Part shown: one piece after another, positions 1 through 12,115 of the stretch
Numbering within the stretch: position 1 is the stretch's first letter
Layout: every line of letters begins with the position of its first letter
DNA from: Perognathus longimembris pacificus
Taxonomy: Eukaryota > Chordata > Mammalia > Rodentia > Heteromyidae
Length of the DNA: 64,000 bases
Assembly (NCBI RefSeq): GCF_023159225.1
Contig: NC_063166.1
Coordinates: 74,774,575-74,838,574, forward strand
Direction of reading: 5' to 3'
Notes under the pieces: generated by a model
What the model was told of the DNA's origin: nothing
Seen by the model: only the letters and a program-made list of their open reading frames with translations
Database searches by the model: none
Made by a program: the position numbers and the translations under genes

Positions 1-42
1 TGAGAGTATGGGTCTGAAGGAGGGGGAGAGAGAGAAAGTGGA

Positions 43-44
<2 letters not shown>

Positions 45-92
<48 letters not shown>
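45..92. repeat. (GT)n microsatellite
   Basis: Uninterrupted GT dinucleotide run of about 24 units; the transcript strand reads (CA)n. Translation gives an artefactual Cys-Val repeat. Confidence 0.97.
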
Positions 93-93
<1 letters not shown>

Positions 94-315
94 GGAGAAA
101 GGATGGGGAAATATAATGAAAGAGAGTTGAGTTCCAAATTTGGATGGTGCATAGCACAAGAAAGGTGTAAGGAGTGCGACGTAACTGTGAAGGAAAGTCA
201 GCAAGAATGGAGTGCAGATAAAATTAGAAATGACCTTAATAATATAAACCAGTAAAAGATGCAAAAATGCAAGAGAAGGCTAATTCTGCCCCACCTCCAA
301 AAGACTGTAGGATTT

Positions 316-327
316 GGGGGGGGGGGG
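316..327. repeat. Poly(G) run
   Basis: Twelve consecutive G on the plus strand. Other G or C runs of nine or more occur near 13420, 14126, 20682, 36582 and 63272. Confidence 0.95.
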
Positions 328-1424
328 TTCCTGATAGGAGACAAATTTTAGGATTCAGGGAATTCTTTTGAGATATAACTGCAGAGATAACCTAGCACTG
401 ACTCTCTTGTGTAAAAGTAATCACTATTCATGTTATTGTGGGCTGTCCTCCATGTTTTCTGGAGACAATGGGGCCGCCCACTGACTGACTGGCTAGGTAT
501 GGATCAGGAATCCCGTACTCATGGCTGGGTATGGGAGGGAGAGAAAGATATCAATTGGGGATGGGGCAGTCGGAGTAGGGATCCTAAACATAGGTAAGAC
601 CCAGCAAACTGCTGTATGGGGCCAAGGCCTGGGAGAAAGGATCCTGGAGCTTCCTTCACCTCTACATCATGGTAATGTCAAAAAGTAAATCAAGGAAGAC
701 TGGGGCTCAGCAGATGCACACAATGATATCAGGGCAAGTCACACTTGTCTCCCTGCCTGCAAGCTTGGCTGATCACTTAATGGACATTAGTCTACTAGGA
801 GAAAAAGTGGTGAAAGATAAAAGGGGGTGGTCAGCTCCCAGTGGGGAGTCACAGAGGAAAAGCCTTAGTGGTGAGTACAGAGGTGGCCATGGTAGAAGAT
901 GCCACTTTCAGAGAAAGCATCTCAAAGGCAGAAAAACCAGCTACCCCCTCTTGCTGTGAGTCTAGACTAAGCAAGTCCCATGGTGGTCACTGTGGGGCTC
1001 CCACAAAGGGCTGAGCTGAGGAAGAAGCACAGCTTGGACATTTTGAGTATCTATTTTCTGCGCAGGAAGCCAGAAAAGATCTCTAAGCCAGCAAGGTGGC
1101 AAGGGTCAGGACGGTGAATGGAGCCTCAATAGGAGGGTTGCAGCCTCCCTACCCTTGTGAGCTGGATGAGTCACAGTGAGTCCACCTTAGGCTCATTCAC
1201 ATTGCACAGTCCAAGCTGTGACTCGATGGTATGGTGCCTGACTCCACAGTCATTCAGGGACCTAGGGTTCTGCCCAGAGACCCTGCCACCTTGACATGTG
1301 CACATGGTTCCCCACATAGAGAACTTTCCATAGGACTGATCTGAAAGGGGTGTAGATCACATTGACATACATTCATATGCCTCAATGGATGCAGAGGGCT
1401 AGGACATGCCTTCCTGCCTGGCCA

Positions 1425-1541
1425 GGGGCATGGCAGGGGGTAGGGAGGGGAGAGAATAGAAAAGAGGACAGAGTAATGGCATAGATCAAGATGCATAAGA
1501 TGCCTTGTACATATAAACTGCTTTATTCAAAGTCAAAAAGA
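1425..1541 (+). mobile_element. L1 3'-end-like fragment
   Basis: G-rich polypurine stretch followed by atagatcaagatgcat and a short AT-rich end. It resembles the copy at 1764-1950, with which it shares the motif atcaagatgca. Mammalian L1 3' UTRs carry such a G-rich purine tract; assignment to L1 is inference. Confidence 0.4.
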
Positions 1542-1753
1542 GGGATGGGAGTATGGCCTAGTGGCAAGAGTGCTTGCCTCCTACACATGAAGCTCTCAGT
1601 TCGATTCCCCAGCACCACATATATGGAAAACGGCCAGAGGGGGCGCTGTGGCTCAAGTGGCAGAGTGCTAGCCTTGAGCAAGAAGAGGCCAGGGATGGTG
1701 CTCAGGCCCTGAGTCCAAGCCCCAGGACTGGCCAAAAAAAAAAAAAAAAAAAA
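1542..1753 (+). mobile_element. IDL-Geo SINE
   Basis: Full-length dimeric SINE. The ID-like left monomer (tatggcctagtggcaagagt, then ttcgattccccagcacc) is followed by a Geo right monomer and a poly(A) tail. An 11-bp target-site duplication agtcaaaaaga flanks it at 1531-1541 and 1754-1764. It belongs to a subgroup with cctcctacacatgaagctct in the left monomer, shared with the copy at 28608. Confidence 0.95.
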
Positions 1754-1763
1754 AGTCAAAAAG

Positions 1764-1950
1764 ACAATGTGTAAATATACAACCTAAACTTAAGATCAAT
1801 AAGGGAAAGGAGGGGCTGGGGGAGGGGTAAGAACATTGAAAGGGGCGACATGGATCAAGATGCACTGTATTCATAAATTGCTTTGGTGGATGGCAACTCT
1901 TTTGTACAACTACTTAAAGATAATAAAAGAATATTTCAAAAATGGAAGAA
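1764..1950 (+). mobile_element. L1 3'-end-like fragment
   Basis: Purine-rich tract, then gcgacatggatcaagatgca, then ttaaagataataaaagaa and an A-rich end. It matches in reverse complement the sequence at 43972-44095, so it is an interspersed family. L1 3' UTR is the likeliest identity. Confidence 0.5.
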
Positions 1951-4359
1951 AAGGAGAAACAATGCAAGTGGGCCACCACTGTATAAGGCAACCCTCTCTT
2001 GACCAGTAGGGAAGTTGAGGCTCCAAGAAATGGCCATTCAAGTCTAACTAAAAGCAAAACGGAGGCTACTTCTTCTGTATCAGATCCTGTCTGACAGGAA
2101 TATCACCAGTCGATGGAATTCCGGCTTTGGACCCACCTATATCACAACTTAATGCATTAGTTAGCTTCTGCCTGTCTACCTGATCTTCCATAGTTCCTGA
2201 GCTTCACTGACCACAGCTAAGGGCACCTTGTATCCTTTTTCTTAACACAGACACACACACACACCTTCTCTCATGTCTTCTGAAATCTGTAAACTCTATA
2301 TCAGTGAGTAGTTATTAGGACAAATTGCTTTTTTTCTGAATCTAAAAAAATTCAACAACCTCAACAACAACAAAAAAGGGTTATTATCCTACCTGGAATT
2401 TGAGCCTCTTATCAATGGAAGGAAAAGAAGCATCTTCCCACTGATTTCCAAGCCACCTAGAAAACTTTCAGTGGTTAAACCTAGGGAGATGTGAACGGCT
2501 ATATCCCCAGCCCGTGAACGGTTTTCTTGATCCAGCTTGTATCAATGAAAGATGTTAGCTGCTATCTCACAAATAAATCCCAAGACCTTATAGCTTAACA
2601 CAATAATAATCTTCTACTGGGTAAATAACAGGCCTGCCTAGCCCATACTTTTCCTCCATAAGGTAGGTAGTTCAGGTGCCCAAGCTTGGTCAACATGATG
2701 ACTCTGCCACCTCCTAGGAGATGGGAATTGTCTATATCTGGTCAATCACAGAGGGAAGAAAGGTGTGGAAAATGACTTCTTAAGCTGTTTGAACCTGAAA
2801 GAACCTATAGTACTTCTGCTCTGGTTCCTCTGACCAATCATAGGACCCTGGTGAGAAAGACGCATCCTGGGAAATGTAGTCCTTGGTCACAAGGCCTGTT
2901 CTTAAAACAGAGGAAAGAGAGGCCCATGTGTTGGGCATACAAATAGTAAGTTTTGCTACCCTGAAACCTGTGGTTCTCCATGAATATTTGATGGAAGAAT
3001 GAGAAAAATCCTCAGTCATAAAGTAAATAAGAATTTTTCCAGACAGGGAGGTCCAAGCTCTGATAAGCTAAATCACTTCTCCACAACCACTGACCAGCTC
3101 ACCTTCCTTCTCTTACACCTCATACCCCACCTGCCCAGAAGCCCATAGAATTGCAGCTGAACGCTAGGACGTCAAGGACCGAGCAGTAGCATAGGAAAAA
3201 TATGGGCCAAGACTCTCAGACTAAGCACAATTAGCTGTGGGACCTGGATCATTTTATTCTTTACAGTTGCATTAAAGAATGATCTAGCCCAAAGGCCAAT
3301 TGTGTTGGGTATTACAGGAAGTTTAGCAACATCTCTGAGCTCTGCTCAGTAAGCATCCATATGCCCTCATCCCAATTAGGATGATCAAAACTCCTTAGAC
3401 ATGAACATGTATATTCTGGGGATGAAGGAAGTCTCCCTCTGCTGCAAACCTGCTGGAGGCAGAGGCGGCAAGTTTCATACGTGAACTGGGCTGCAGGGAG
3501 AGGAGTCGATGATCTGAGCATCCTTCCAAAGCTAGAGACTGTAGCTTAAGTGAGCTTAACTGAGCCTCCAACTTAGTTCCCTAAGAACAATATCCTACAT
3601 AAGTCTGCTAGTGGATGGAAAATTATGGAATGTAGTATTAGCATTAGGACTCTCAGAAGCAGTCTCTTTTGCAGAATCAAGAGGCCAGGCCTGGGCTGTG
3701 TGATTCTGATGAAACTGAAGAATCAGGTCTCTGCATTGTTACCAACAACACCGGCCCACAGAGATGACAGAATGAGATGCCGTGTCCAGATAGCTGGTGA
3801 AATGGCTGGGATGCAGTAAATGGTCCACAAATGGTAGCTAACTATAGCCTTTGCAGCTCCTTCCCCAGCCCAGCTCATTCTTCCATTTGAACACAGGAGG
3901 GTAATGTTTCAAGTGAGCGAGGATTTAATGCAATTGCCATTTGATTTAATTTCCAAATGCGTTAAAACTGTTAATGCAACACATCGGCATGCAGCTGAGG
4001 AAGTAGTCAAAATAATTCAGGGAAACCAATACTTGTCAGGTTTTATTTATCCACATTTACGCTTCCTTAAAAATAAGCTGGTCTCTCTGCCTGTATGGAG
4101 TACAATATCCAGAGAGAGCTCCCCGTTAGCTTCCCCCCACACACATATGTTCAAGTTAAGTTCCTCACTTTTATCCCATCTGTCATTTCTCTCTTCCGAT
4201 GAAAAACTAATGGGGACATTACCAAAGACTGAGGGAGCCAGAGGCTAAGAGGGGGGCAGCTGGAAAAATGTGGGAATGAGGTAGGTAGGTAAGGACAACT
4301 GTGTGCACCCAGGATTTCTGTGTCCACGAGCCTGCTTCCAACTCTTGGGGAGCCAGCCT

Positions 4360-4465
4360 CATTATCCCCTATTATTCTTAGGGAGTTGTAAAACAGTGGC
4401 CCTCACTCACAAAGCTAATGTACGGCAGAACCTGGATTTGAAACCAAGATCTCTAACATAGAATC
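4360..4465 (-). mobile_element. MIR fragment
   Basis: Old tRNA-derived MIR SINE in reverse orientation: acaaagctaatgtacggcag followed by aacctggatttgaaacc, the typical end of MIR cores. Confidence 0.5.
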
Positions 4466-4611
4466 CACATGTCCTTGAGAACTGGTAAAAGACCATGGCG
4501 CCCCAGGGCTCCAGGATGCATGACCCCTAAGGAGCTGGGTCTGGCCATCATGAGGCAAGTCTTCCCTTAAAGGGGACAAATGAAGGTCAAGAAGGCTTTT
4601 GGCTTTTTTAA

Positions 4612-4826
4612 TTTTTTTTTTTTTTTTTTTTTTTTTTTTGCCAGTCCTGGTGCTTGGACTCTGGGCCTGAGCACTGTCCCTGGCTTCTTTTTGCTCAAGG
4701 CTAGCACTCTGCCACTTGAGCCACAGCGCCACTTCTGGCCGTTTCCCATGTGGTGCTGAGGAATCGAACCCAGGGCTTCAAGTATACGAGGCAAGCGCTC
4801 TTGCCACTAGGCCATATTCCCAGCCC
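4612..4826 (-). mobile_element. IDL-Geo SINE
   Basis: Complete reverse-oriented copy beginning with a T-run (its A tail), then gccagtcctggtgcttggac, and ending in cagccc. Target duplication is obscured by flanking T-rich sequence. It lies head-to-tail with the next copy. Confidence 0.93.
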
Positions 4827-4837
<11 letters not shown>

Positions 4838-4857
<20 letters not shown>

Positions 4858-5049
4858 GGCCAGTCATGGGCCTTGGACTCAGGGCCTGAGCACTGTCCCT
4901 GGCTTCCTTTTGCTCAAGGCTAGCACTCCGCCACTTGAGCCACAGCGCCGCTTCTGGCCGTTTTCTGTATATGTGGTGCTGGGGAACCGAACCTAGGGCC
5001 TCGTGTATCCGAGGCAGGCACTCTTGCCACTAGGCTATATCCCCAGCCC
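4838..5049 (-). mobile_element. IDL-Geo SINE, young subfamily
   Basis: Complete reverse copy flanked by perfect ttaaaattttt duplications at 4827-4837 and 5050-5060. Its left monomer has the tcggatacacgaggccctag subgroup signature. It lies directly beside the previous element. Confidence 0.95.
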
Positions 5050-6649
5050 TTAAAATTTTTAATGGTTATTCTAATAACCACATAGCAGACTGACTGCATA
5101 AGCACCAAGACTGGGGCAGGTGCGCTCAAATCTCAAATTGTAATCAAATCAGGTGGAAAGAAGGCCACAAGAGAAACACAGGGAATTGTGAAACACCAGC
5201 CTCTACAGTGGGAATAAATAAATGAAAGTGGAAGCTATGAATTACAGGAAAAAGGAAAAGAAAACCCACCTACAAAAGAGACAGTGCTTGCTCAGAGGCA
5301 GGAGGCAAACCAGAAGAGCTCAAGCAACAGCAAGAACCTCAAGAAAAAAAAAAAAAGAACTACCACTGGCATCTGAAGGTAATAAACATATCTTTCTCTT
5401 TAAGCAACCCCTTTCTTTGTAGTGAGAATGTCCCAGAATCACACTCTACTCATTAAAAATGCACAGCTATTATGTGCCCATCAGATATAAAACATACAAG
5501 ACACAATTCAAAAGCAAGGAAGGAAAGGTGTCGGGTATCCATGGAGGCGGCATGACTGTGGAGGGAGGACTTGGGACCGCTTCAGTGGACCTGGCGGGAG
5601 CATTCAAACCCCTCTAGCTCAGGGACTGTTCCATGACACAGAAGGACAATGGGGTACAGCAGGACAGCTTCTCTCTTCATTTATTCATGTTCTCACAGGA
5701 AAGATGAATGATAAGGACTACAGTTTAGATATTGACTTTCACAAAAGGGCCTTACAGGTTTGGTCTTCAAGATGGAACTTTTGGGAAGTGATGTAATCAT
5801 TAGTGAGTAGGTCCCAGTAGGAAGTCTTGCAGTCATGGACAGTGTGCCTTTGTTGATGGGAATTGTGGGACCCTCCTCTCTTCCTCTTTTGTTTCCTGGC
5901 CATGTAGTGAGCAGTTTTGTCCAGCATGTGTGCATCTAGCACCATTCCATCCAGCCCCCCCACACACACCAGAGTCCCAGAGCACTGAGCCCACCTGACT
6001 GGATTGGGATGGAATCTCCAAGGGTCAAAATAGCCATTTCATTTTTATAAGTTATTTGTCTCAGGTATTTCATGACAGGGATGGAAAGTGAACTCACATA
6101 CGCACAAATAGAAATCTCACTGGTTGGTTATGATAAGACTTAGTAAACAAACAAAAGCATGGAACAAAGCTCCCAATTTTCAAGGGGTAGAGGTGGAGTG
6201 GGAAGGGTGGGTATCCCAAGTGGGGGAAGGCCTCTCTGAGAAGCTGGTGACAGAGCACAGATCAGTGGACACAAAACAACTGAGCTACATAATTACCTGG
6301 AAGGAAGCACTTGAGTCACAGAGGAAAAAAATACAAAGGCCCTGAAGTCAGTTAGCTTAGTGTGTGCCAAAGAATAGGAGACAAAACACCATGGCTAGGC
6401 AAGAGGGTGAGAAGACAAACCTGAGTCTGGGGGTCAGGAATCCGAGAGACAGAGGGGAGACACTTTGGAAGGCCATGGTGAGAAGCTTGGGCGCAGTAGA
6501 AGATTTGTGCAGGGAAATACTATTATTTCCCTTGTTTCAACCTGCTGTGGGGGCTACTAATAGGGAATAGACCTCAGTGGGGTAGAGTGGAGGGAATGGG
6601 AAGGGAGACTGAGTAGCTTCCAGCTGAAAAAATAGGGTAGGGATTGGTA

Positions 6650-6800
6650 ATCACAACTCTGTGGCCCTTGGCTCAAATCCAACCCTCTGCCTGTCTCTGT
6701 AAATAAAGTTTTGGGGGAATTTTTTGGCTCTCAGCCATGTTCATTTATTTGGATGTTTCCTGGCGCTTCTTCTGCTACAACAGCTGACCTAAATAGTTAG
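6650..6800 (+). mobile_element. hAT-type DNA transposon fossil
   Basis: tctgtggcccttggctcaaa, then ctgtaaataaagtttt and catgttcatttatttgg: the arrangement of an old eutherian non-autonomous hAT/MER element. A related copy is at 46130. Family name not assigned. Confidence 0.55.
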
Positions 6801-7040
6801 CCCAGAAACCTCAGGAGACTTTACTATTATTTTCTGTGCGGAAAGTCTGCTCCTCTGATTTAGGGAGAGGACGAACAGGTGGTAGAAAGTGGTAGGGTCG
6901 ACAAAGATGCTCCCCAAGCTTGGTCTTTGGCCTCTCTGAGAAGGAAGTACAGCTTCCCTTTTGCCTCTGAGGGAAGTCCACTTCTAAAGGAGCATTCACA
7001 GTGTGCCAGAGATTCCAGACACAAAGCTGAGTGGCTGCTG

Positions 7041-7306
7041 CTGGCTCTATCTCTTCTCCCAGCATGCACTTATCCTCCCCTGGTATTCTCAAGATATGGC
7101 TGCTGGCTCTGCCTCTCCTCCTAGCATGCCTCTGTCCTCCCCTAGTGTTCTCAATGAAGCTGAGGATTCTGGCTCTGCCTCTCCTCCCAGAATGTACCTG
7201 TCCTTTCCTGGTACTCTCAGTGAAGATATGGCTGCTGGCTTTGCTTTCACTCTGAAAATGCACTTGTCCTCTCCTGGTGTTCTCAGTAACAAAGCAGCAA
7301 CTGGCA
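7041..7306. repeat. 66-bp minisatellite, about 4 copies
   Basis: Tandem units begin with ctggct at 7041, 7103, 7169, 7235 and (partial) 7301, giving periods of 62, 66, 66 and 66 bp. Each unit contains cctctcctcc-like, cctgtcctcc-like and gt(a/g)ttctcag-like blocks. Because 66 is divisible by three, open frames persist on both strands, including a 168-codon minus-strand ORF with 22-residue repeats. No known protein family is evident. Confidence 0.85.
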
Positions 7307-8199
7307 GCCTTGATCACCTAATAAGGTCATGGATATATGGGGTCTCTGGAACAGAATTTCCATATCCTACTCCCATTTCTCTGCTTTATCATTTCAGTGC
7401 ATGTAGGGCAACTTCTCTCTGATGGCCATAGCCAAATCTCAGTGGCCACAGACTTTCTCCAAAGATCAGGAGAAAACAGGTCTATGCCAAATGCAATAGT
7501 ATAGTAATACTTCCCTCGGGAGAAGCACTCAGTCAATAGCTACTCAGAGTTGGGTATGAATACTCCAACTTTCTGACACCCGAATTCTATACTGAACCCC
7601 AGACTTTCCTAGCAGCAATGCACTCCAGATGCCCATCAGGGCCACTTGTTTGAAAAGACCTTCTCTACCACATGATTCTTCTTCCCTGCCTCACCATGCA
7701 TTCGACTCCAGGCTCTCACCTACTTCCAGGGGTCCCAGCCCCCATGCCACCTATCTCTTACTCCTCTTCCAAACACTAGGTGGGCCTTTGACCACACTAG
7801 ATTCCTGACTGGCTTTCCACTGCACACAGGCAGCACTGAGGGAGAGGACCAAGGGCTACATGCGGAGATCTTGTGACTGTCAGCATTCTGCCCATGCAAT
7901 GAAGAGAAGTCCCTCTGAGCCTCTACTCCAATGGAAGTCCTTCTGGGCCTTTTACTCCTCCCAAATAAAACTCCAGTACAGAGTACACATGTCCTCCTAC
8001 CCAGCCTCACACATGACCACCACTTATGCCTCAAAACCGACCCAGGCTGTGCCAAATTGTAAACTTGTGAGGCCGCAGGATCCAGCTCAGATAGAGCTGT
8101 TTATAGCAGCCCTCCCAAATGTTCCGGACAGTATTCCTCAGCTCACACCCAACAGGAGGATCTACCACAGTAGGTTTTTTTAAAACACATGGCATAGAA

Positions 8200-8395
8200 A
8201 GAAGAGCTAGGCAAGCCTAACTCTACCTCTTGTCAGCTGTGTGAAGCTCTATAGCTTCTCTGAGTCTCTGTGCCTTCTTTCATAAAATGGGATGTTAATA
8301 ATTCTGAGGACAGAGATTATAGTTGAGATTTGTAAGCTAGTCCAGCAGTTGCCGGACATAAATTCCATGGCTATGTATCATGGGTTCGCTTGTGG
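8200..8395 (+). mobile_element. MIR element
   Basis: Forward MIR-like core: gtcagctgtgtgaagctcta, ctctgagtctctgtgcc, then cataaaatgggatgttaata. Old and diverged. Confidence 0.7.
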
Positions 8396-8964
8396 CATTG
8401 TCAGATAGGCTCAATAAACCTTCATTAAACCAATGAAGACAGAAGCTAGCCAACTGTTCCAACCATCCAGAGCAGAGCCTGGAACCTCAAGTCGCTACAG
8501 AGACTAGCAGGAAAGCAAAACAGGCCATGTCAGGACCAGAGTCAACTGTGGAACCTGCTCTTGCATAACGGGACAGCCTACCACTGCCAACCCATGATGA
8601 AGATGTTCCAGGTGCTGAAACCTAATGTGACGTCAAGAAGCTTTTTAGCACAGAAACAAGACATTTACAAAGGAAGGGAAAGAAACAAGACCACACCAGG
8701 GAAATAAAACATTTCACAACTGACCTCAACCAGTAGACTGGACTTGACAATCTAAATATTTCTTCAGGAAAGAGACCTTTCCATGATCTAAATTTAAATA
8801 TCCCTAGGGCATGAGACTATGCCTTTAATCCAGAACAGGGAAAAGTTGAACCCTGTCTGTGGACAATATTCCCTAATAATAATGGTAAGAATAATTTTAC
8901 TGGTAGTTACAGATAGAATTTTGTAGGTCTTTGCCTTGTACTGGGACTGGTCTACCTATCTGTT

Positions 8965-9060
8965 GAATATGTGTGTATATACATATGTACATTCATATAT
9001 ACATACATACATGTATATAGATACATACATATATACATGTATACACACATGTATGACATT
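8965..9060. repeat. TATG/TACA-rich microsatellite
   Basis: Imperfect alternating stretch of atacat, tatg and catgtata units with high self-complementarity. Confidence 0.8.
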
Positions 9061-9589
9061 GTATTGTTTGTATCACTAGGACTCAATTAGATATCTTCAT
9101 CCCATTGTGCAGATAAGGAAAATAGGCTGGGGTTACTCAGACCATGACTGACACTGAAGCTCATGTGTGTTTCAATCTACTATTCCTATTCTTGACCCCA
9201 CTAAGGTACCATAAATCAGACTGGCAGTCATAGTTAAGTCAGAACATCTGAGGAGGCCCACCAGTATTATGTGTTTTTGAGACACAAACTCCATAGTGAT
9301 AGGAGTTCTGGGCACTGGGGAAGGTTGTTAAATAAAATTGGAGAGCTGGTTTAAAAATCACCACCAACAGATTGATGAATTAGAATCATTTCGTCAGGAT
9401 GCAGCTGAATAACTTTGGTCGAAGGCATGCACGTCTTTGAGTGGAGCTAAAACACCTTGAAATAGAAGATACTCAGAAGACCAGAAAGAGAGAGAAAATA
9501 AGCACACTCAGGAGCACTGGCCTGGAACAGGTAGGTTGAGGGGCTGTGTTGTCAACTGAGAAAAACCTCAATTACAGAGTCATCTAACA

Positions 9590-9745
9590 TATACCCAGTA
9601 CATTATCGCAACTCAATAAACAGCTCTTCGGAATTAAGTAATTCCAATTTGCTTTCATTGCAGTCTGTGCGTCACCCGGAGAATTTGATATTACCTACAT
9701 GCGAATTAGGCTGCCGGTTCCGCAGCCCTGATCTTCATCATGCTG
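9590..9745. promoter_or_regulatory. Candidate conserved non-coding element
   Basis: Non-repetitive stretch with several CpGs and a perfect 7-bp inverted repeat with 2-bp spacer at 9630-9645, ggaattaagtaattcc, which places two TAAT-type homeodomain cores back to back. Function is a guess made without an alignment. Confidence 0.2.
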
Positions 9746-10261
9746 CGATGGCCAGGAGCCAGCCAGCCATGAGCAAGCTGACTTGTCTCAACCTGGCCCT
9801 CCACTGCTGGGCTCAGCATGAGCATGTTCCATAAAATCACTCGCTGGGGACCCAACTCCTAGGACCCTCAGACACTAAGTCCTGTAAGCTCTCAGCAAGG
9901 CCAGAGTTCTCAAGATGCCATCAGAAGGGATGGGCCCGTGTGGCCAGATGGATGACTACAAGATGGCTAGCGGCTGAGGTTTCCTCGCTCCTCAGTTGAG
10001 GACGAACTCAAGTGGGGCTATGCACGGTCTCCATGCCCCATTTTTATGTTTCCACCTCTCCCTTCCTTTACTCCTCCCCCTGTGGGGAGAAAGCACCAGC
10101 TACTCAAGCCAGAAGCTGGGCCAGGTGTCTTGTTCTACCCTCAGAGTTCTATGTCTCCTGGATTTCCTTACCTGGATGGGCCATTTATTTTATTTTAAAT
10201 ATTTTTGGACATGTCTACTAAGGCATGATTCTTAGAACTAGGGCATCTGTCATCCCACAGA

Positions 10262-10415
10262 AGCTTTTGAGAGAGGAATCTTGCAACCTCATTTCCAGAT
10301 CAGCCAGCTGTGGCCCTGAAAGGTTTATGTCATGTTCAAGGTCACAGAGCTGTGAGAAGATGGGGCTAGGGTTCTAACCTGGGCATCTCAGCTCCAGAGT
10401 TCTGTCCTGATGCTG
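10262..10415 (-). mobile_element. MIR fragment
   Basis: Reverse MIR: aaggtcacagagctgtgaga followed by ggggctagggttctaacctg. Diverged. Confidence 0.6.
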
Positions 10416-10934
10416 GATGGGAACCTTAGGGAGGATAACCACAGAGGGATCGTGTTCTTTCTGTGTCATGCCAGGGACAGCCAGGGGCTCCTAGACACAC
10501 AGTCCATGCTGGATGATGAGCAGAGGTATCATTGCTCCAAGGAGCAAACACAGGGCCCCCACCTCTGCCACGAGAACGGCACTTGACCCCTGAGAATCTT
10601 TTTACATTGTTTACCAGATTTTCTCCTTTTCTTGATAAAGGGTAGATGAACACTTCACTGTGCGACTTCTTGGAAGTGTGAATACATCAGTGCTGGAGTG
10701 TTTATGCATCCTGACTCAGCCAAGCAAAGGGCTCTTGGGGAAGGACAGAAGGAGGGAAAGTGAGTCATCGCTCAGAAGACAGTTTCCCCAGAGGCTCTTG
10801 TTCACTGCCTCCAAATGCTTGCTAGGCTCACACTACTGGGTGACAGGCTGCCTCTGGTTATCCCTGCTCTGGGTGGCTCTGCCTTTCATTGTGTTGTTTA
10901 GTTTGGATACCACTAGCTATTGCTTTTTTCTTTA

Positions 10935-10974
10935 AGTGTGTGTGTGTGTGTGCACTCGCACACACGTGCACGCA
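10935..10974. repeat. (TG)n next to CA-rich inverted arm
   Basis: About 17 bases of alternating TG are followed by cactcgcacacacgtgcac, so the two sides can pair or adopt alternating purine-pyrimidine structure. Confidence 0.8.
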
Positions 10975-11947
10975 AGAGCTCCATAAGCCCTGCTTGCTTG
11001 TCTGCCTGCCACCTGTATCTCTTCGGCACTGTTCATGAGATTGTGATGCCAGGATACCAACAAGGCCACAATCTCCGGCCCTCCAAGTGTGGCCTAAACA
11101 GTGTGAGCCAGACCCGAGTCAGAAGTCTCCCCGAAGATTGCCCTGGGCTTGTCAACCTGGCTGCGTGGGTTCTCTCTGCCATAAAAGTAGTTGAAATAAA
11201 AACCAGTGTGCACAGGGTAATTAAGATAAAAAGAGATAACATATGTGAAGGGACTTGCCAAAACATTCAAGGAATCAAGTTCAAGGCTTATCATCAACTG
11301 AATATTAAAATGGGATGGATATTGGCCTTAATAAAAGTGATATTTCTATGTCAAAAATACGGATGAATGTCATCAAGGTATAATAAAATGAAGCAAAATT
11401 ACAGAGAGCTCTAACCTATTGCCCTCTGTGAAAGAGCTGGGTACCACTCAGAACATGTCTTAAAGTGAAGCGGCAGAAGCTCCAGGTGAGGGGGATCAGA
11501 GCAGGGGTGGATGCTGGTCTGATATGCCAGCCCGGTGCATCTGGGGGCCAGCATGAACTGACTTAGCTTGCACCGCCAATAAAAGATGAAGTGCCATCTC
11601 AGAGGTCATCTCTGCAAATCAAGGTGGTGGTGCTTCCGTATATTCTGGGCTTCTGAATACTGTGAGTCTGAGTCTTCCCTCTCCCTACCTGCAATCAAAT
11701 AAGATCTGCCTCTTGAAGAAGGTTCATACATTTGGTGTGCCAGTTTGGGCTGCATGCCTTTCCTTATTTGTCAATCTTAAGACTACTTGTAGCATCTATT
11801 TGAAGATTTAAAAGCATCAGAGATACAGCATTCTCCAATACTTAAAAGATACATTGTTTAAAAACATGATAAATTTTAATTTGCAAGCAAGGAAGGGAAA
11901 GATGGAAGAAAAAACCATAAAATCCCCCTAATATATTTCTATTCTTT

Positions 11948-12115
11948 TGGGGTTTGGGTTTTTTTTTTAGAATTTATTTATTAATTAAACAAAAATCTTT
12001 TGACAAAGTGTTGTGCAAAAGGAGTACAGTTACATAGTAGGGCAGTATGTACATTTCTTGTGCTATCTTACACCCTGTTTTTCTTTCCCTTCCCTAGGTC
12101 AGGTAGACATATATA
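11948..12115 (-). mobile_element. L1 3'-end-like fragment (acaagaaatgtac family)
   Basis: Its reverse complement contains acaagaaatgtacatactgc and an AT-rich end, matching acaagaaatgtactcactgc in the unit at 19966-20397. This is an interspersed repeat with a shared 3' end, probably L1. Confidence 0.5.

Noticed and set aside
6811..7422. Protein-coding gene in the 66-bp array
   Set aside because: Open frames on both strands follow from the period being divisible by three; no domain, splice context or promoter is seen.
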